Both the position numbers and the translations under genes were made by a program. The notes under the pieces were generated by a model. That model was not told the origin of the DNA. It saw only the letters and a program-made list of their open reading frames with translations, and did no database searches. This document shows, one piece after another, positions 1-7,420 of a stretch of DNA of 64,000 bases. The stretch is from Amycolatopsis sp. GM8. Lineage in GTDB: Bacteria; Actinomycetota; Actinomycetes; Mycobacteriales; Pseudonocardiaceae. Location of the stretch: NCBI RefSeq assembly GCF_021653975.1, contig NZ_JAJKFK010000006.1, positions 62,001-126,000 on the forward strand, given 5' to 3'. Every line of letters starts with the position of its first letter. Position 1 is the first letter of the stretch.

Positions 1-404
1 TCAGCGACGGTTCGCACCGTGTACACCCCGCGCAGGTCGTGGCCGGGGCAGCTCAGGGTGCGTGCGGCACCGCCGGCCGCCCAGACCAGGTGGGAGTACC
101 CGATCATGCTGCCGTCGTCGCACACCACCCGGTGCTCCCGGGGGTCGACCTCGATGACGCGTCGCCCGGAACGGACCTCGACGTCGCGATCGCGCCAGAA
201 CGCGGGTGGATGGATGAGGAGGCGCTCGAACGGCGTCTCGCCGGACAGGTAGTCCTTGGACAGCGGCGGTCGTTCATAGGGCAGGCCGGGTTCGTCGCCG
301 ACCAGCGTGACCGAGCCGGTGAATCCGTGCTGGCGCAAGGCCGCGGCCACCTGCGCGCCACCGTGCCCGGCGCCGACGATCACGACGTCGTGGGTGCTCG
401 CCAC
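1..404 (-). CDS. FAD-dependent ferredoxin reductase (C-terminus outside window)
   Basis: This gene enters from the left edge, so only the first ~134 residues are visible. It starts at a GTG (404-402) one base after the stop of the ferredoxin gene, with GGAGG just upstream. The N-terminus reads VVIVGAGHGGAQVAAALR, the dinucleotide-binding fold of the rubredoxin/ferredoxin reductase family, followed by the typical YERPPLSKDYL segment. The family passes electrons from NAD(P)H through FAD to a small [2Fe-2S] ferredoxin that feeds a P450 or Rieske oxygenase. The oxygenase itself is not in this window and may lie to the left. The family call is firm; the partner oxygenase is inference. Confidence 0.9.
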   Translation of the reverse strand, partial: MASTHDVVIVGAGHGGAQVAAALRQHGFTGSVTLVGDEPGLPYERPPLSKDYLSGETPFERLLIHPPAFWRDRDVEVRSGRRVIEVDPREHRVVCDDGSMIGYSHLVWAAGGAARTLSCPGHDLRGVYTVRTVA

Positions 405-405
405 T

Positions 406-723
406 TCAGTCCTCCGGGGCGATCGTGACGCGCAGCTCGTCCAGATCGTCGCCGAACGGGAGTTGGCACGACAGCCGCGAGCCGGGTTCGCGATGCTCAG
501 AGCTGTCCAGCAGCTCGTCCTCGTCCTCGCTCATGGCGGGCAGCCGGCCGGCGAACGCGGGATCGACGTACACGTGACAGGTCGCGCAGCACAGCTCGCC
601 GCCACAGAGCGCCATGAGCTCGTCGAAGCCGGCCTCCCGGATCACCTCCATGGTCGACATTCCCGACCGTCCGCGCACGGTCTTCGTGTCGCCGCCGCGC
701 GTCGTGACGTGCAGTTCAGGCAT
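406..723 (-). CDS. [2Fe-2S] ferredoxin, adrenodoxin type
   Basis: A 105-residue soluble ferredoxin. Cluster ligands are C40, C46 and C49 (C-x5-C-x2-C) plus C86 in LSCQLPF, which is the adrenodoxin/putidaredoxin pattern. An extra C45 lies next to the ligand C46. The length is normal for the family. It is co-transcribed with the reductase that follows one base after its stop, forming an electron-transfer pair for an oxygenase. Its promoter region carries one of the five shared operator sites (762-776), shared with the divergent amidohydrolase gene. Confidence 0.95.
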   Translation of the reverse strand: MPELHVTTRGGDTKTVRGRSGMSTMEVIREAGFDELMALCGGELCCATCHVYVDPAFAGRLPAMSEDEDELLDSSEHREPGSRLSCQLPFGDDLDELRVTIAPED

Positions 724-761
724 GTTCCGAGCTCCTTCCGCCCTGCCACCCGTAGAAATCC

Positions 762-776
762 TATCAGTGTTCGGTT
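762..776. promoter_or_regulatory. Shared regulon operator, site 1
   Basis: The 15-mer TATCAGTGTTCGGTT fits the palindromic consensus AAYCRGTGTTYGRTT with one mismatch. It lies between the divergent ferredoxin (start 723) and amidohydrolase (start 825) genes. The flank TAGAAATCC is also found next to site 5, so the two sites share about 28 bases with five differences. The likely binder is the TetR protein at 8584-9228 (inference). Confidence 0.6.
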
Positions 777-824
777 AGTGTGACCGGCAGCAGCAGGATC
801 CGCAAAGCACAGGAGGGATAGGGC

Positions 825-2549
825 GTGCAAGCTCACAAGCCGGACACCACTGGGGGCGACCTGATTGTCCGAGGCGGCACCCTCGTCGACGGCACCGGCG
901 GTCCTCGCCGCCGCGCCGACGTGCGGGTCAAAGGCGGCGTGGTCGCCGAGATCGGGCCCGGCCTGGCCCCCGATGGCGAGCGGGAGATCGACGCCGGCGG
1001 GGCCATCGTGGCCCCGGGATTCATCGACGGCCACACCCACTACGACCCGTCGCTGTTCTGGGACCCCAGCTGCGATCCGATGCCACAGCACGGCGTCACG
1101 ACCGTGCTGTTCGGGAACTGCTCACTGTCTCTGGCGCCGGTCCGTGAGAGCGACCGGGCGGGCCTGAGCAAGACGTTCGCGGTGATCGAGGAGATTCCCG
1201 AACTCGGTTTCTCGGACCACATCCCGTGGGATTGGGAGTCCTATCCCGAGTACATCACCTCGATGCGGTCCCGCGGTTTCGGCGTGAATGTGGCCGGCCT
1301 GGTCGGGCTGTCGGCGTTGCGGCTTTACGTGCTCGGCAAGGAGGCATGGGAGCGCCCGTCGACGCCGGAGGAGCGTGGGCAGATCGCCGCCCTGCTCGAC
1401 GATGCCCTGCGCGCGGGCGCCTCGGGCTTCTCCACTTCGTACTTCGACCGCGGCGCCGACGGGCGGCTCGTGCCGGCCGCGTTGGCCGACGACGCCGAAC
1501 TCGAGGCCCTGCTGGCGGTGAACGGTGCGCACCGTGGGCACTTCGAGGTCCTCACGCAGATGATGGACCATCCCGTCTCCATGGATCAGCTGGAGCGCTG
1601 CGCCCGGCTGTGCTCCGCCGCGGATGTGGCGATGACCTGGAACGGGTTCATCGACTGGGACAAGGATCCGTCGATCATCGAGGGCTATCTGGACCTGGCG
1701 AAGCGTTTCCGGGCACAGGGCCTGCGCGCGTACCCGACTTTCTCGCCGCACCCGCAGGAGTTCATGGCGAACTGGCAGGGCGGCATGGGCTTCCTCAGTG
1801 TGCCCGCCTGGAACGAGCTGCTGCAGGCGCCCGACGAGGCGGCACAGAGCCGGATGCTTGCGGACCCCGAGTGGCGCGTCCGGGCGGCGGCCGATTGGGA
1901 CCGCGTCCCCAAGACGACCTTCCCGCACCACGATCTCGACCGCGTCCGGATCGAGACCGTCGAAGGGCCGGACCTGGAGAAGTTCGTCGGGGAGTCCTTC
2001 GGCGAGTGGGCCCACAACCGTGGTGGTCACCCGTCGGACGCCCTCGCCGACTGGATCGAGCTGAACAACCTGCACCCCGGCCTGGCGTACACGACGGGCA
2101 ACGCGAACCCGGACCGGATCGCGGCCTTCCTCAATGACCCGTCGACGTTCGTGTCGGCCAGCGACGCCGGTGCGCACATCATCTCCCACTGCAACACCGG
2201 CGACACGACGCTGCTGTTGACGCGCTACGTCCGCGAGCGGGGCGATCTGACGCTGGAAAAGGCGGTCGCGGAAGTGACCTCGCGCCTGGCGGACCTGTAC
2301 GGCTTCGGCGACATCGGCCGGCTGGAGGTCGGCAAGCGCGGCGACCTGACCGTGTTCGATCTCGACGCGCTCAATTTCGGCCGGCCCGAGGCGGTCTTCG
2401 ACTTCCCGGGCGGCGCCAAGCGCTACCGCAGGCCGGCGGGCGGCTATCGCGCCACCGCCGTCAATGGTGTGCTCAGCCAGGTCGACGGGAAGGCCACCGA
2501 AGATCTGCCGGGCGAATGGCTGCCCGGCAAGGAACCGGTGCGGGTCTGA
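825..2549 (+). CDS. D-aminoacylase-type amidohydrolase (amidohydrolase family 3)
   Basis: A 574-residue metal-dependent hydrolase starting at GTG, with AGGAGG about nine bases upstream. The N-terminal beta-sandwich leads into GFIDGHTHYDP, where H70 and H72 are the metal-binding HxH. GNCSLSLAP at 97-105 matches the cysteine-containing metal-site motif of N-acyl-D-amino-acid deacylases, and SDAGAH near residue 447 supplies the late Asp. Family members remove acyl groups from D-amino acids or open cyclic amides; the substrate here is unknown. It is the first gene of a plus-strand unit with the lactonase, and operator site 1 lies 49 bases upstream, tying it to the catabolic regulon. Confidence 0.85.
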   Translation: MQAHKPDTTGGDLIVRGGTLVDGTGGPRRRADVRVKGGVVAEIGPGLAPDGEREIDAGGAIVAPGFIDGHTHYDPSLFWDPSCDPMPQHGVTTVLFGNCSLSLAPVRESDRAGLSKTFAVIEEIPELGFSDHIPWDWESYPEYITSMRSRGFGVNVAGLVGLSALRLYVLGKEAWERPSTPEERGQIAALLDDALRAGASGFSTSYFDRGADGRLVPAALADDAELEALLAVNGAHRGHFEVLTQMMDHPVSMDQLERCARLCSAADVAMTWNGFIDWDKDPSIIEGYLDLAKRFRAQGLRAYPTFSPHPQEFMANWQGGMGFLSVPAWNELLQAPDEAAQSRMLADPEWRVRAAADWDRVPKTTFPHHDLDRVRIETVEGPDLEKFVGESFGEWAHNRGGHPSDALADWIELNNLHPGLAYTTGNANPDRIAAFLNDPSTFVSASDAGAHIISHCNTGDTTLLLTRYVRERGDLTLEKAVAEVTSRLADLYGFGDIGRLEVGKRGDLTVFDLDALNFGRPEAVFDFPGGAKRYRRPAGGYRATAVNGVLSQVDGKATEDLPGEWLPGKEPVRV

Positions 2550-2580
2550 GTCGCTCCGGCCACGGGTATCGAGGAGGGGC

Positions 2581-3678
2581 ATGACGAGCTGGCACGTCTT
2601 CGTCGGGTGCTTCACGGAGGATCTCTGGCGGCACTTCCCGCGTCCGGGCGCCGACACCACGCGTCCGTCTCGCGGGATCGAACGGCTCGGGTTCGACGAT
2701 GTCACCGGACGCCTGCGCCACGACGGGCCCGCCCTCGACGGCCTATTGAGCCCGCAGTACGTGACGCCGCATCCGACGCTGCCGGTGCTCTATGCCGCCG
2801 AGTTCACCCGGCCCGGCCGGCTCGCGGTCATCGACATCGACGCGGCGGGCCGGCTCACGCGGCGAGCCGCCGTGGAGTCTCTCGGGGGGATGGCGGTCGC
2901 CGTGACCGTCGACCCCTCGGGGGGCGTCGCGTATGTGGGGCATCTGGACGACGGCGCGGTCACCGCGTGCCTGCTCGACGATCGGGGCGGGATCGCGGAG
3001 GTGCAGGCGATCGTGCCGGCCAGCGGAGCCGGGCAATCCGGGACCGGCGAGCGGTTCGCCTACCGAGGCTCCGGCTCCAAGGACCACCAGGTCCGGGTCA
3101 CCCCGGACGGCGGCGCGCTCGTCGTGACCGACGTCGGGACGGACACTGTGGTTTCGTACCCGACCGCGCGGAAGGCCGCGTTGCCGCTGGCGTGTGTCGG
3201 CTTCCCGGAGGCAAGCTCGCCCAGACATGTCGAGTTCCATCCGTCGGGGACGGTGGCGTATGTGGTGGGGGAGGGCGACGCCACGTTGTACGTGCTGGAG
3301 GCACGCCGGCATGTCCCGCTCAGGATCATCGGCAGCGTGCCGCTCGCGCCCGCGGGCGCCAGGGCGGCCCTCCCGTCCGAACTCCATCTGCATCCCGACG
3401 GGCGCACCCTGTTCGTCGGGCTCCGGCGCGCGAACGTGGTGGCGGTGCTCGACGTCGACGACAGCGGCGGGGCCCGGCTGCTCGGGCACGAAGCGAGTCA
3501 GGGGAGCAATCCGCGTGCGGTCAGGGTGAGTCCGTCCGGCCGGCATCTGCTCGTCGGCAACTGGGATTCCAACGGTGTGGCGGTTTTCGCGGTGGGCGGC
3601 GATCGTCACCCGCGGCCGGTCGGCGCGCCGGTCGACGTCCCGTCGCCCAGCTCGATCGTGTTCGCCCGGGCGCGGTGA
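2581..3678 (+). CDS. Beta-propeller lactonase (6-phosphogluconolactonase/carboxymuconate cyclase family)
   Basis: The start is the ATG at 2581, preceded by GAGGAGGGG; the open frame extends further upstream without support. The 365-residue product shows repeated propeller-blade motifs: HVFVGCFTED at the N-terminus, SSPRHVEFHPSGTVAYVV, ELHLHPDGRTLFVGLRR and SNPRAVRVSPSGRHLLVGNWD. This is the seven-bladed lactonase family (PF10282), which hydrolyses lactones or cyclises muconates. It lies 31 bases after the amidohydrolase, so the two are probably co-transcribed and act on successive intermediates. The actual lactone is not known. Confidence 0.85.
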   Translation: MTSWHVFVGCFTEDLWRHFPRPGADTTRPSRGIERLGFDDVTGRLRHDGPALDGLLSPQYVTPHPTLPVLYAAEFTRPGRLAVIDIDAAGRLTRRAAVESLGGMAVAVTVDPSGGVAYVGHLDDGAVTACLLDDRGGIAEVQAIVPASGAGQSGTGERFAYRGSGSKDHQVRVTPDGGALVVTDVGTDTVVSYPTARKAALPLACVGFPEASSPRHVEFHPSGTVAYVVGEGDATLYVLEARRHVPLRIIGSVPLAPAGARAALPSELHLHPDGRTLFVGLRRANVVAVLDVDDSGGARLLGHEASQGSNPRAVRVSPSGRHLLVGNWDSNGVAVFAVGGDRHPRPVGAPVDVPSPSSIVFARAR

Positions 3679-3689
3679 CGCGCCCGGGC
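3664..3689. terminator. Bidirectional terminator hairpin between convergent genes
   Basis: Perfect 10-bp arms GCCCGGGCGC (3664-3673) and GCGCCCGGGC (3680-3689) flank a 6-base loop. The structure contains the lactonase stop codon (3676-3678) and abuts the stop of the minus-strand gene at 3690. There is no U-tract, as is usual for actinomycete terminators. Confidence 0.7.
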
Positions 3690-4034
3690 TCAGCGCCCCC
3701 GCTCGATCAGCTCGCGCGACACGAAGGGCCGGCACCCATCGAGGATTAGCGGCATGGCTTCGGAGCTCGACAGGGCAGGGCCGATGCCGTGGTCGACGAC
3801 GAGATGGGCCTGAATTCCGTAGCGGCCCAGCACGAGCACCAGCGTGTGCTCGCCCGACGGTGCCGGGACCTGCTCGACCGGCTTGTGGAAGCACCACTTC
3901 CACGGACCCGCCTCGGAGGAGAAGCACAGCTCGATGAAGTCCGCGCGGGCAGGGCAGCGACGCACCTCCCGGAGGGTGGCCCTGACGAACGACCCCTTCT
4001 CGGGCACGGCAACGACGTGTGACTGCTCGGCCAT
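3690..4034 (-). CDS. Conserved-looking protein of unknown function (114 aa)
   Basis: I do not recognise this family. The 114-residue protein is soluble, with no signal peptide or membrane segment, and has a compact mixed alpha/beta look (FIELCFSS, WKWCFHKPVEQVPAP, TLVLVLGRYGI). The start is the ATG at 4034, with GAGGAAG eight bases upstream; a second ATG at 4040 overlaps the stop of the upstream CMD gene as TGATG. The close coupling suggests it works with that protein in the catabolic regulon. No function can be assigned. Confidence 0.7.
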   Translation of the reverse strand: MAEQSHVVAVPEKGSFVRATLREVRRCPARADFIELCFSSEAGPWKWCFHKPVEQVPAPSGEHTLVLVLGRYGIQAHLVVDHGIGPALSSSEAMPLILDGCRPFVSRELIERGR

Positions 4035-4039
4035 GAACA

Positions 4040-4639
4040 TCACTTCCTCGCCCGCGCGGGGAGTTCCGGCGCGGGGTAGTGGTCGACGTTGAGGACGAGC
4101 GCGAGCATTGTGTAAAAGCCTACTGTCGTGACGAGTTCGATCGCGCCCTGGCGGCCCCACCGCCGCTCCACCGAAGCGAAGGTCGCGTCGTCCACATCAC
4201 CCTCGCGGAGCAGCCGCGCGACGAAGTCGTAGGTGTCGGCCAGTTCGTCGCCGAGTTCGGGCTTGACGTCGTTCGCGATGGCCTCGACCACGGCGTCCTC
4301 TACCCCGTAGCGCGCCGCGTATTTGCGATGGGTGTGGAATTCGAAGTCGCAGTCCCAATGCCGGGCGGTCAGCAGGATCGTCACCTCAGTCGCCGCTCGC
4401 GGCACTGAAAGGCCCTCGAACATCAGGGGAACGAGGCGCCCGACCGCGTCAGCCAGCTCCGGGCTGCGCAACAACGCCGTCATGGGGCCGCCGATCGCCG
4501 CGCCGCTGCCGGCCCGGTCGGGATAGAGATACCCGACCAGCCGGTCGTTGACCGCGCGCTGTGCGCTGTCCATTTCCTCGACCGGCAGTTCGCCGAACCG
4601 GCGCGTGCCACCGGAGCGCTGACGCTCATCGTTGGGCAT
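4040..4639 (-). CDS. Carboxymuconolactone decarboxylase/AhpD-like protein
   Basis: A 199-residue all-helical protein of the CMD/AhpD superfamily. The diagnostic stretch LLTARHWDCDFEFHTHRKYAARYGV (about 89-113, quoted here only as landmarks W95, C97, E100, H102 and H104) replaces the second Cys of the AhpD CxxC pair with Glu. It is therefore unlikely to be a disulfide peroxidase and more likely a decarboxylase, isomerase or hydrolase of the type seen in aromatic catabolism (inference). It leads a two-gene minus-strand unit with the unknown gene at 3690-4034. Operator site 2 lies 20-34 bases upstream of its ATG. Confidence 0.8.
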   Translation of the reverse strand: MPNDERQRSGGTRRFGELPVEEMDSAQRAVNDRLVGYLYPDRAGSGAAIGGPMTALLRSPELADAVGRLVPLMFEGLSVPRAATEVTILLTARHWDCDFEFHTHRKYAARYGVEDAVVEAIANDVKPELGDELADTYDFVARLLREGDVDDATFASVERRWGRQGAIELVTTVGFYTMLALVLNVDHYPAPELPARARK

Positions 4640-4653
4640 CCTGCCTCCTCGAA

Positions 4654-5466
4654 CTATGAATCAAACACTGGTTGATTACTGTCTAGCACACCGGGACGCC
4701 GGGGATCGACCTCGACGGTTCCGCGCAGATGGTTTCCTCCGTCGACGGCGAGGCACACTCCGGTGATCCACGATGCCTGGGGTCCCACGAGAAAGGACAC
4801 CGCGTCGGCGAGATCCGTGGTGGCGCCGAGCCTGCCGATCGGTGTCTCGGTCAGCTGCCGCACCACGAAGTCGCCGTCGCCGTAGAGGCCGGCCGTCATG
4901 TCGGTGTCGACGATGCCGGCCCGGATCGCGTTGACGCGGACGCCCTGGTCTCCGAGCTCGTTCGCCCCGTTGGCCACCAGTGCTTCGAGGGCGGCCTTGC
5001 TGATCGCGTACGCCGCCATCCCGTGATGTGGCCGGGTGGCGGCGATCGACGAGACGGCGACGATCGACCCGCCGCCGTTGCGGGCGATCCGCGCGGCGCT
5101 GGCGCGGAGGGTGAGGAACGCGCCGTCGAGATTCGTGGAGAGCACGCGCCGCCACGAACGGAGCGGCATCGAGGCGAGCCGGGCGGGTCGTCCTCCCGTG
5201 CCCGCGGCGAGCACGGCGATCCGCAGCGGAGCGCGTTGGTCCGCCAGTTCGACCGCGAGCTCGATCTCGGACTCGTCGGTCACCGACCCCACGATGATCG
5301 AGACGCTGTCGCCCAGTTCGGCCCGCGTCGCACGGAGTGGCTCCTCGCGGCGGCCCATGATCGTGACGAGGTAGCCGTCCTGGACGAGTCTCTCCGTGAT
5401 GCGCCGGCCGATGCCCGTCCCGCCGCCGGTGACGAGGGCCGAGGTGCGTCGCTGTGGGGCGTGCAT
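4654..5466 (-). CDS. SDR family oxidoreductase
   Basis: A 270-residue classical short-chain dehydrogenase. TGGGTGIG (13-20) binds the cofactor, S139/S140, Y153 and K157 form the active site (YAISK), and AAGTGG replaces the usual NNAG. The arginine after the first strand (GRREEP) suggests NADP preference. I chose the ATG at 5466 because the sequence before it is not SDR-like; no clear ribosome site is present, so translation may be leaderless. The 3' end runs through operator site 2. The gene is divergent from the hydratase operon, with operator site 3 in between. The substrate is unknown, probably a hydroxy or keto intermediate. Confidence 0.85.
   Translation of the reverse strand: MHAPQRRTSALVTGGGTGIGRRITERLVQDGYLVTIMGRREEPLRATRAELGDSVSIIVGSVTDESEIELAVELADQRAPLRIAVLAAGTGGRPARLASMPLRSWRRVLSTNLDGAFLTLRASAARIARNGGGSIVAVSSIAATRPHHGMAAYAISKAALEALVANGANELGDQGVRVNAIRAGIVDTDMTAGLYGDGDFVVRQLTETPIGRLGATTDLADAVSFLVGPQASWITGVCLAVDGGNHLRGTVEVDPRRPGVLDSNQPVFDS
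4659..4673. promoter_or_regulatory. Shared regulon operator, site 2
   Basis: AATCAAACACTGGTT is the reverse complement of the operator consensus, and reads AACCAGTGTTTGATT on the minus strand with no mismatch. It sits inside a wider 19-base palindrome (4659-4677, arms AATCAA and TTGATT). The site overlaps the last codons of the upstream SDR gene and lies just before the CMD gene start, so operator and coding sequence are shared. Confidence 0.65.
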
Positions 5467-5481
5467 GGGGGGAGTGTATTC

Positions 5482-5496
5482 CAACAGTGCTCGGTT
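5482..5496. promoter_or_regulatory. Shared regulon operator, site 3
   Basis: CAACAGTGCTCGGTT matches the operator consensus with mismatches mainly in the left arm and a perfect right arm CGGTT. It lies 16-30 bases before the SDR start (5466, minus) and 77-91 bases before the hydratase start (5573, plus), so it may control both. Confidence 0.5.
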
Positions 5497-5572
5497 GTGT
5501 GCATACTTACGGCTGCGAACCATGTCACGGGTCGCGGAGTCGTGGCCCGGTAGCAATTCCTGGAGGAATGAG

Positions 5573-6052
5573 ATGAGCTTCTATCGCTTTCCGGTAGAGG
5601 CCACCCACATCCTGATGTTCGCCAGAGCGATCGGTGACGAGAACCCGGTCTACACCGATCCGGGTTCACCGGCGGCCGCGGAGTTCGGCGGTGCCATCGC
5701 CCCGCCGACATTCACCATGGCCTCGGCCCAATTCGATCCGGAGTACGCGTTACGGCCGATGGCGGGCCAGGCGTGGTTCGGCTCGGGCAAGGAGCCGAGT
5801 GGCGCCGAGATCGGTGATACCGGCTGGCTGCACGCGGAGCAGCACTTCGAGTACCACCGGCCGTTCGTCGCCGGCGAAGTGCTCACAGCCACCGAATACG
5901 CAGGTGAGAAGTGGGCCAAGAAATCGAACCGCGGCGGCACGCTTGAGTTCGAAGAGCGCCGTATCGACTATCACAGCGCCGAGACGGGAGAGGTCGTCGT
6001 CACCGCCCGTTTCGTGTACGTGCTGCCCTCGCGGGCAGCGGCCCAGGATTAG
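5573..6052 (+). CDS. FAS1-like dehydratase-domain protein (MaoC N-type hydratase subunit)
   Basis: A 159-residue hot-dog-fold protein starting at ATG 5573, with GGAGG 6-10 bases upstream. The sequence (FARAIGDENPVYTD near the N-terminus, then IAPPTFTMA) matches the FAS1-like dehydratase domain that pairs with a MaoC subunit in two-chain (R)-specific enoyl-CoA or enoyl-ACP hydratases such as HadAB or ChsH1H2. The catalytic Asp/His motif sits in the partner encoded nine bases downstream. Together they probably hydrate an enoyl-CoA intermediate of this pathway. Confidence 0.85.
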   Translation: MSFYRFPVEATHILMFARAIGDENPVYTDPGSPAAAEFGGAIAPPTFTMASAQFDPEYALRPMAGQAWFGSGKEPSGAEIGDTGWLHAEQHFEYHRPFVAGEVLTATEYAGEKWAKKSNRGGTLEFEERRIDYHSAETGEVVVTARFVYVLPSRAAAQD

Positions 6053-6061
6053 AGGTCTTCA

Positions 6062-6478
6062 ATGGCACTGAGCGCGGCACGGTTGACGGTCGGCGAAAGC
6101 CGCACCGAAGTGGTCCTCGACAACCTCACGCGAACGCGGATCGTGATGTATGCCGGCGCGTCCGGTGATTACAACCCGCTCCACACCGACGAGGTGTACG
6201 TCACGAAGGTGGCCGGGTATCGGACGGTCTTCGCACACGGCATGCTCACCATGGGAGCGACCGGCAAGGTCCTGACCGACTGGGTCGGTGACGGGCGGCT
6301 GACGAAGTACAGCGTGCGCTTCGTGGACGTGGTCTGCCCGGGCGACACGCTGACCACGACGGCGACGGTCGAGGCCGTGCATGGTGAAAAGCGCCTGGCC
6401 GATTTCACCGTCACCACGGTCAATCAGGACGGGAAACCAGTGGTGGCCGGGCGCGCGACCGCCAGGCTCGATCCGTGA
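6062..6478 (+). CDS. MaoC-like (R)-specific enoyl-CoA hydratase subunit
   Basis: A 138-residue hot-dog-fold protein with the complete hydratase-2 motif: Y30-AGASGD36-YNPLH41 followed by FAHGM (57-61). D36 and H41 are the expected catalytic pair. It pairs with the preceding FAS1-like subunit in the manner of HadB with HadA/HadC or ChsH2 with ChsH1. The two genes form the front of an operon that continues, across operator site 4, into the LLM oxidoreductase and epoxide hydrolase. Confidence 0.9.
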   Translation: MALSAARLTVGESRTEVVLDNLTRTRIVMYAGASGDYNPLHTDEVYVTKVAGYRTVFAHGMLTMGATGKVLTDWVGDGRLTKYSVRFVDVVCPGDTLTTTATVEAVHGEKRLADFTVTTVNQDGKPVVAGRATARLDP

Positions 6479-6486
6479 CGGCCAAT

Positions 6487-6501
6487 AACCAAACATTGAT
6501 T
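6487..6501. promoter_or_regulatory. Shared regulon operator, site 4
   Basis: AACCAAACATTGATT fits the reverse complement of the operator consensus with one central mismatch. It lies 26-40 bases upstream of the LLM gene start, between that gene and the hydratase stop at 6478. This indicates a separate regulated promoter inside the apparent operon. Confidence 0.6.
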
Positions 6502-6526
6502 GCTAAGTGGTGTACAGTGCGATGCC

Positions 6527-7420
6527 GTGGAACTTGGACGAGTAGGGATCTGGACGGCGGCGTTCGAAGGCCACCCGTCCGCGGCGGCGCGGTCGGCGGC
6601 CCGCGAGCTGGAAGACCTCGGCTACCGTACGCTGTGGTTGAACGAGACGACCGGACGCGATCCGTTCGTCATGGCCGGAATGCTGTTGTCGGCGACGTCG
6701 AAGCTCATTGTGGCGCTGGGCATCGCCAACATCTACGCCCGCGACGCGATGACGACCGCGGCAGCTCAGAAGACGCTGGCGGAGGCCTATCCGGACCGGT
6801 TTCTGCTCGGCCTCGGCGTCAGCAGTCCGGCGCTCGTCCAGAAGGTGCGCGGCCACGACCCCAGCCGGCCACTGACGTACATGAAGGACTACCTGGAGGC
6901 GATGGACCGCGCCCCGTTTCACGCCATCGGCCCGGACCAGCCGCCCCAGCGGATCCTCGGCGCGCTGGGCCCGAAGATGCTGGAACTTTCCGTCAGCCAC
7001 GCCAGCGGCGCGCACCCGTACCTGACGACGCCCAAGCACACCAGCACCGCCCGCGAGATTCTCGGCCCAGAAGCGTTGCTGGCGCCCGAGCAGATGGTCG
7101 TGCTCGAGCCGGACCCGTCGGTGGCGAGGGCGATCGGGCGCGCGGCGATCAGCTACTACCTGCGCGCTCCCGGGTACCTGTCCAACCTGCGCCGGCTCGG
7201 TTTCTCCGACGACGATTGGGCCAACCCGAAGGCGGCCTCGGACCGCCTGGTCGACGGCGTCGTCGCCTGGGGTGGTGTCGAGCGGGCCGTCGATCGCATC
7301 CGGGACCATCTCGACGCCGGTGCGAACCATGTCGCGGTGCAGGTCCTGCGCGGCGACCGCGAGATCCCTGTGACCGAGTGGCGCGAGCTCGCCGAAGCCT
7401 TCGAGCCAGGCCCGAAGTAA
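6527..7420 (+). CDS. LLM-class F420-dependent oxidoreductase
   Basis: A 297-residue TIM-barrel enzyme of the luciferase-like/F420-dependent group. The N-terminus VELGRVGIWTAAFEG, the strand LIVALGIANIYAR, RFLLGLGVSSP and the C-terminal AGANHVAVQVL are typical of actinobacterial F420 LLM enzymes. I prefer the GTG at 6527 over the frame opening at 6500. There is no Shine-Dalgarno sequence and a TACAGT element lies about ten bases upstream, so the transcript may be leaderless. The stop overlaps the epoxide hydrolase start (TAATG). It probably performs an F420-linked redox step in the pathway. Confidence 0.85.
   Translation: MELGRVGIWTAAFEGHPSAAARSAARELEDLGYRTLWLNETTGRDPFVMAGMLLSATSKLIVALGIANIYARDAMTTAAAQKTLAEAYPDRFLLGLGVSSPALVQKVRGHDPSRPLTYMKDYLEAMDRAPFHAIGPDQPPQRILGALGPKMLELSVSHASGAHPYLTTPKHTSTAREILGPEALLAPEQMVVLEPDPSVARAIGRAAISYYLRAPGYLSNLRRLGFSDDDWANPKAASDRLVDGVVAWGGVERAVDRIRDHLDAGANHVAVQVLRGDREIPVTEWRELAEAFEPGPK

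Noticed and set aside
1122..2705. Long minus-strand open frame across the amidohydrolase gene
   Set aside because: It is an antisense shadow of a high-GC gene; the plus-strand product has clear family motifs and a ribosome site.
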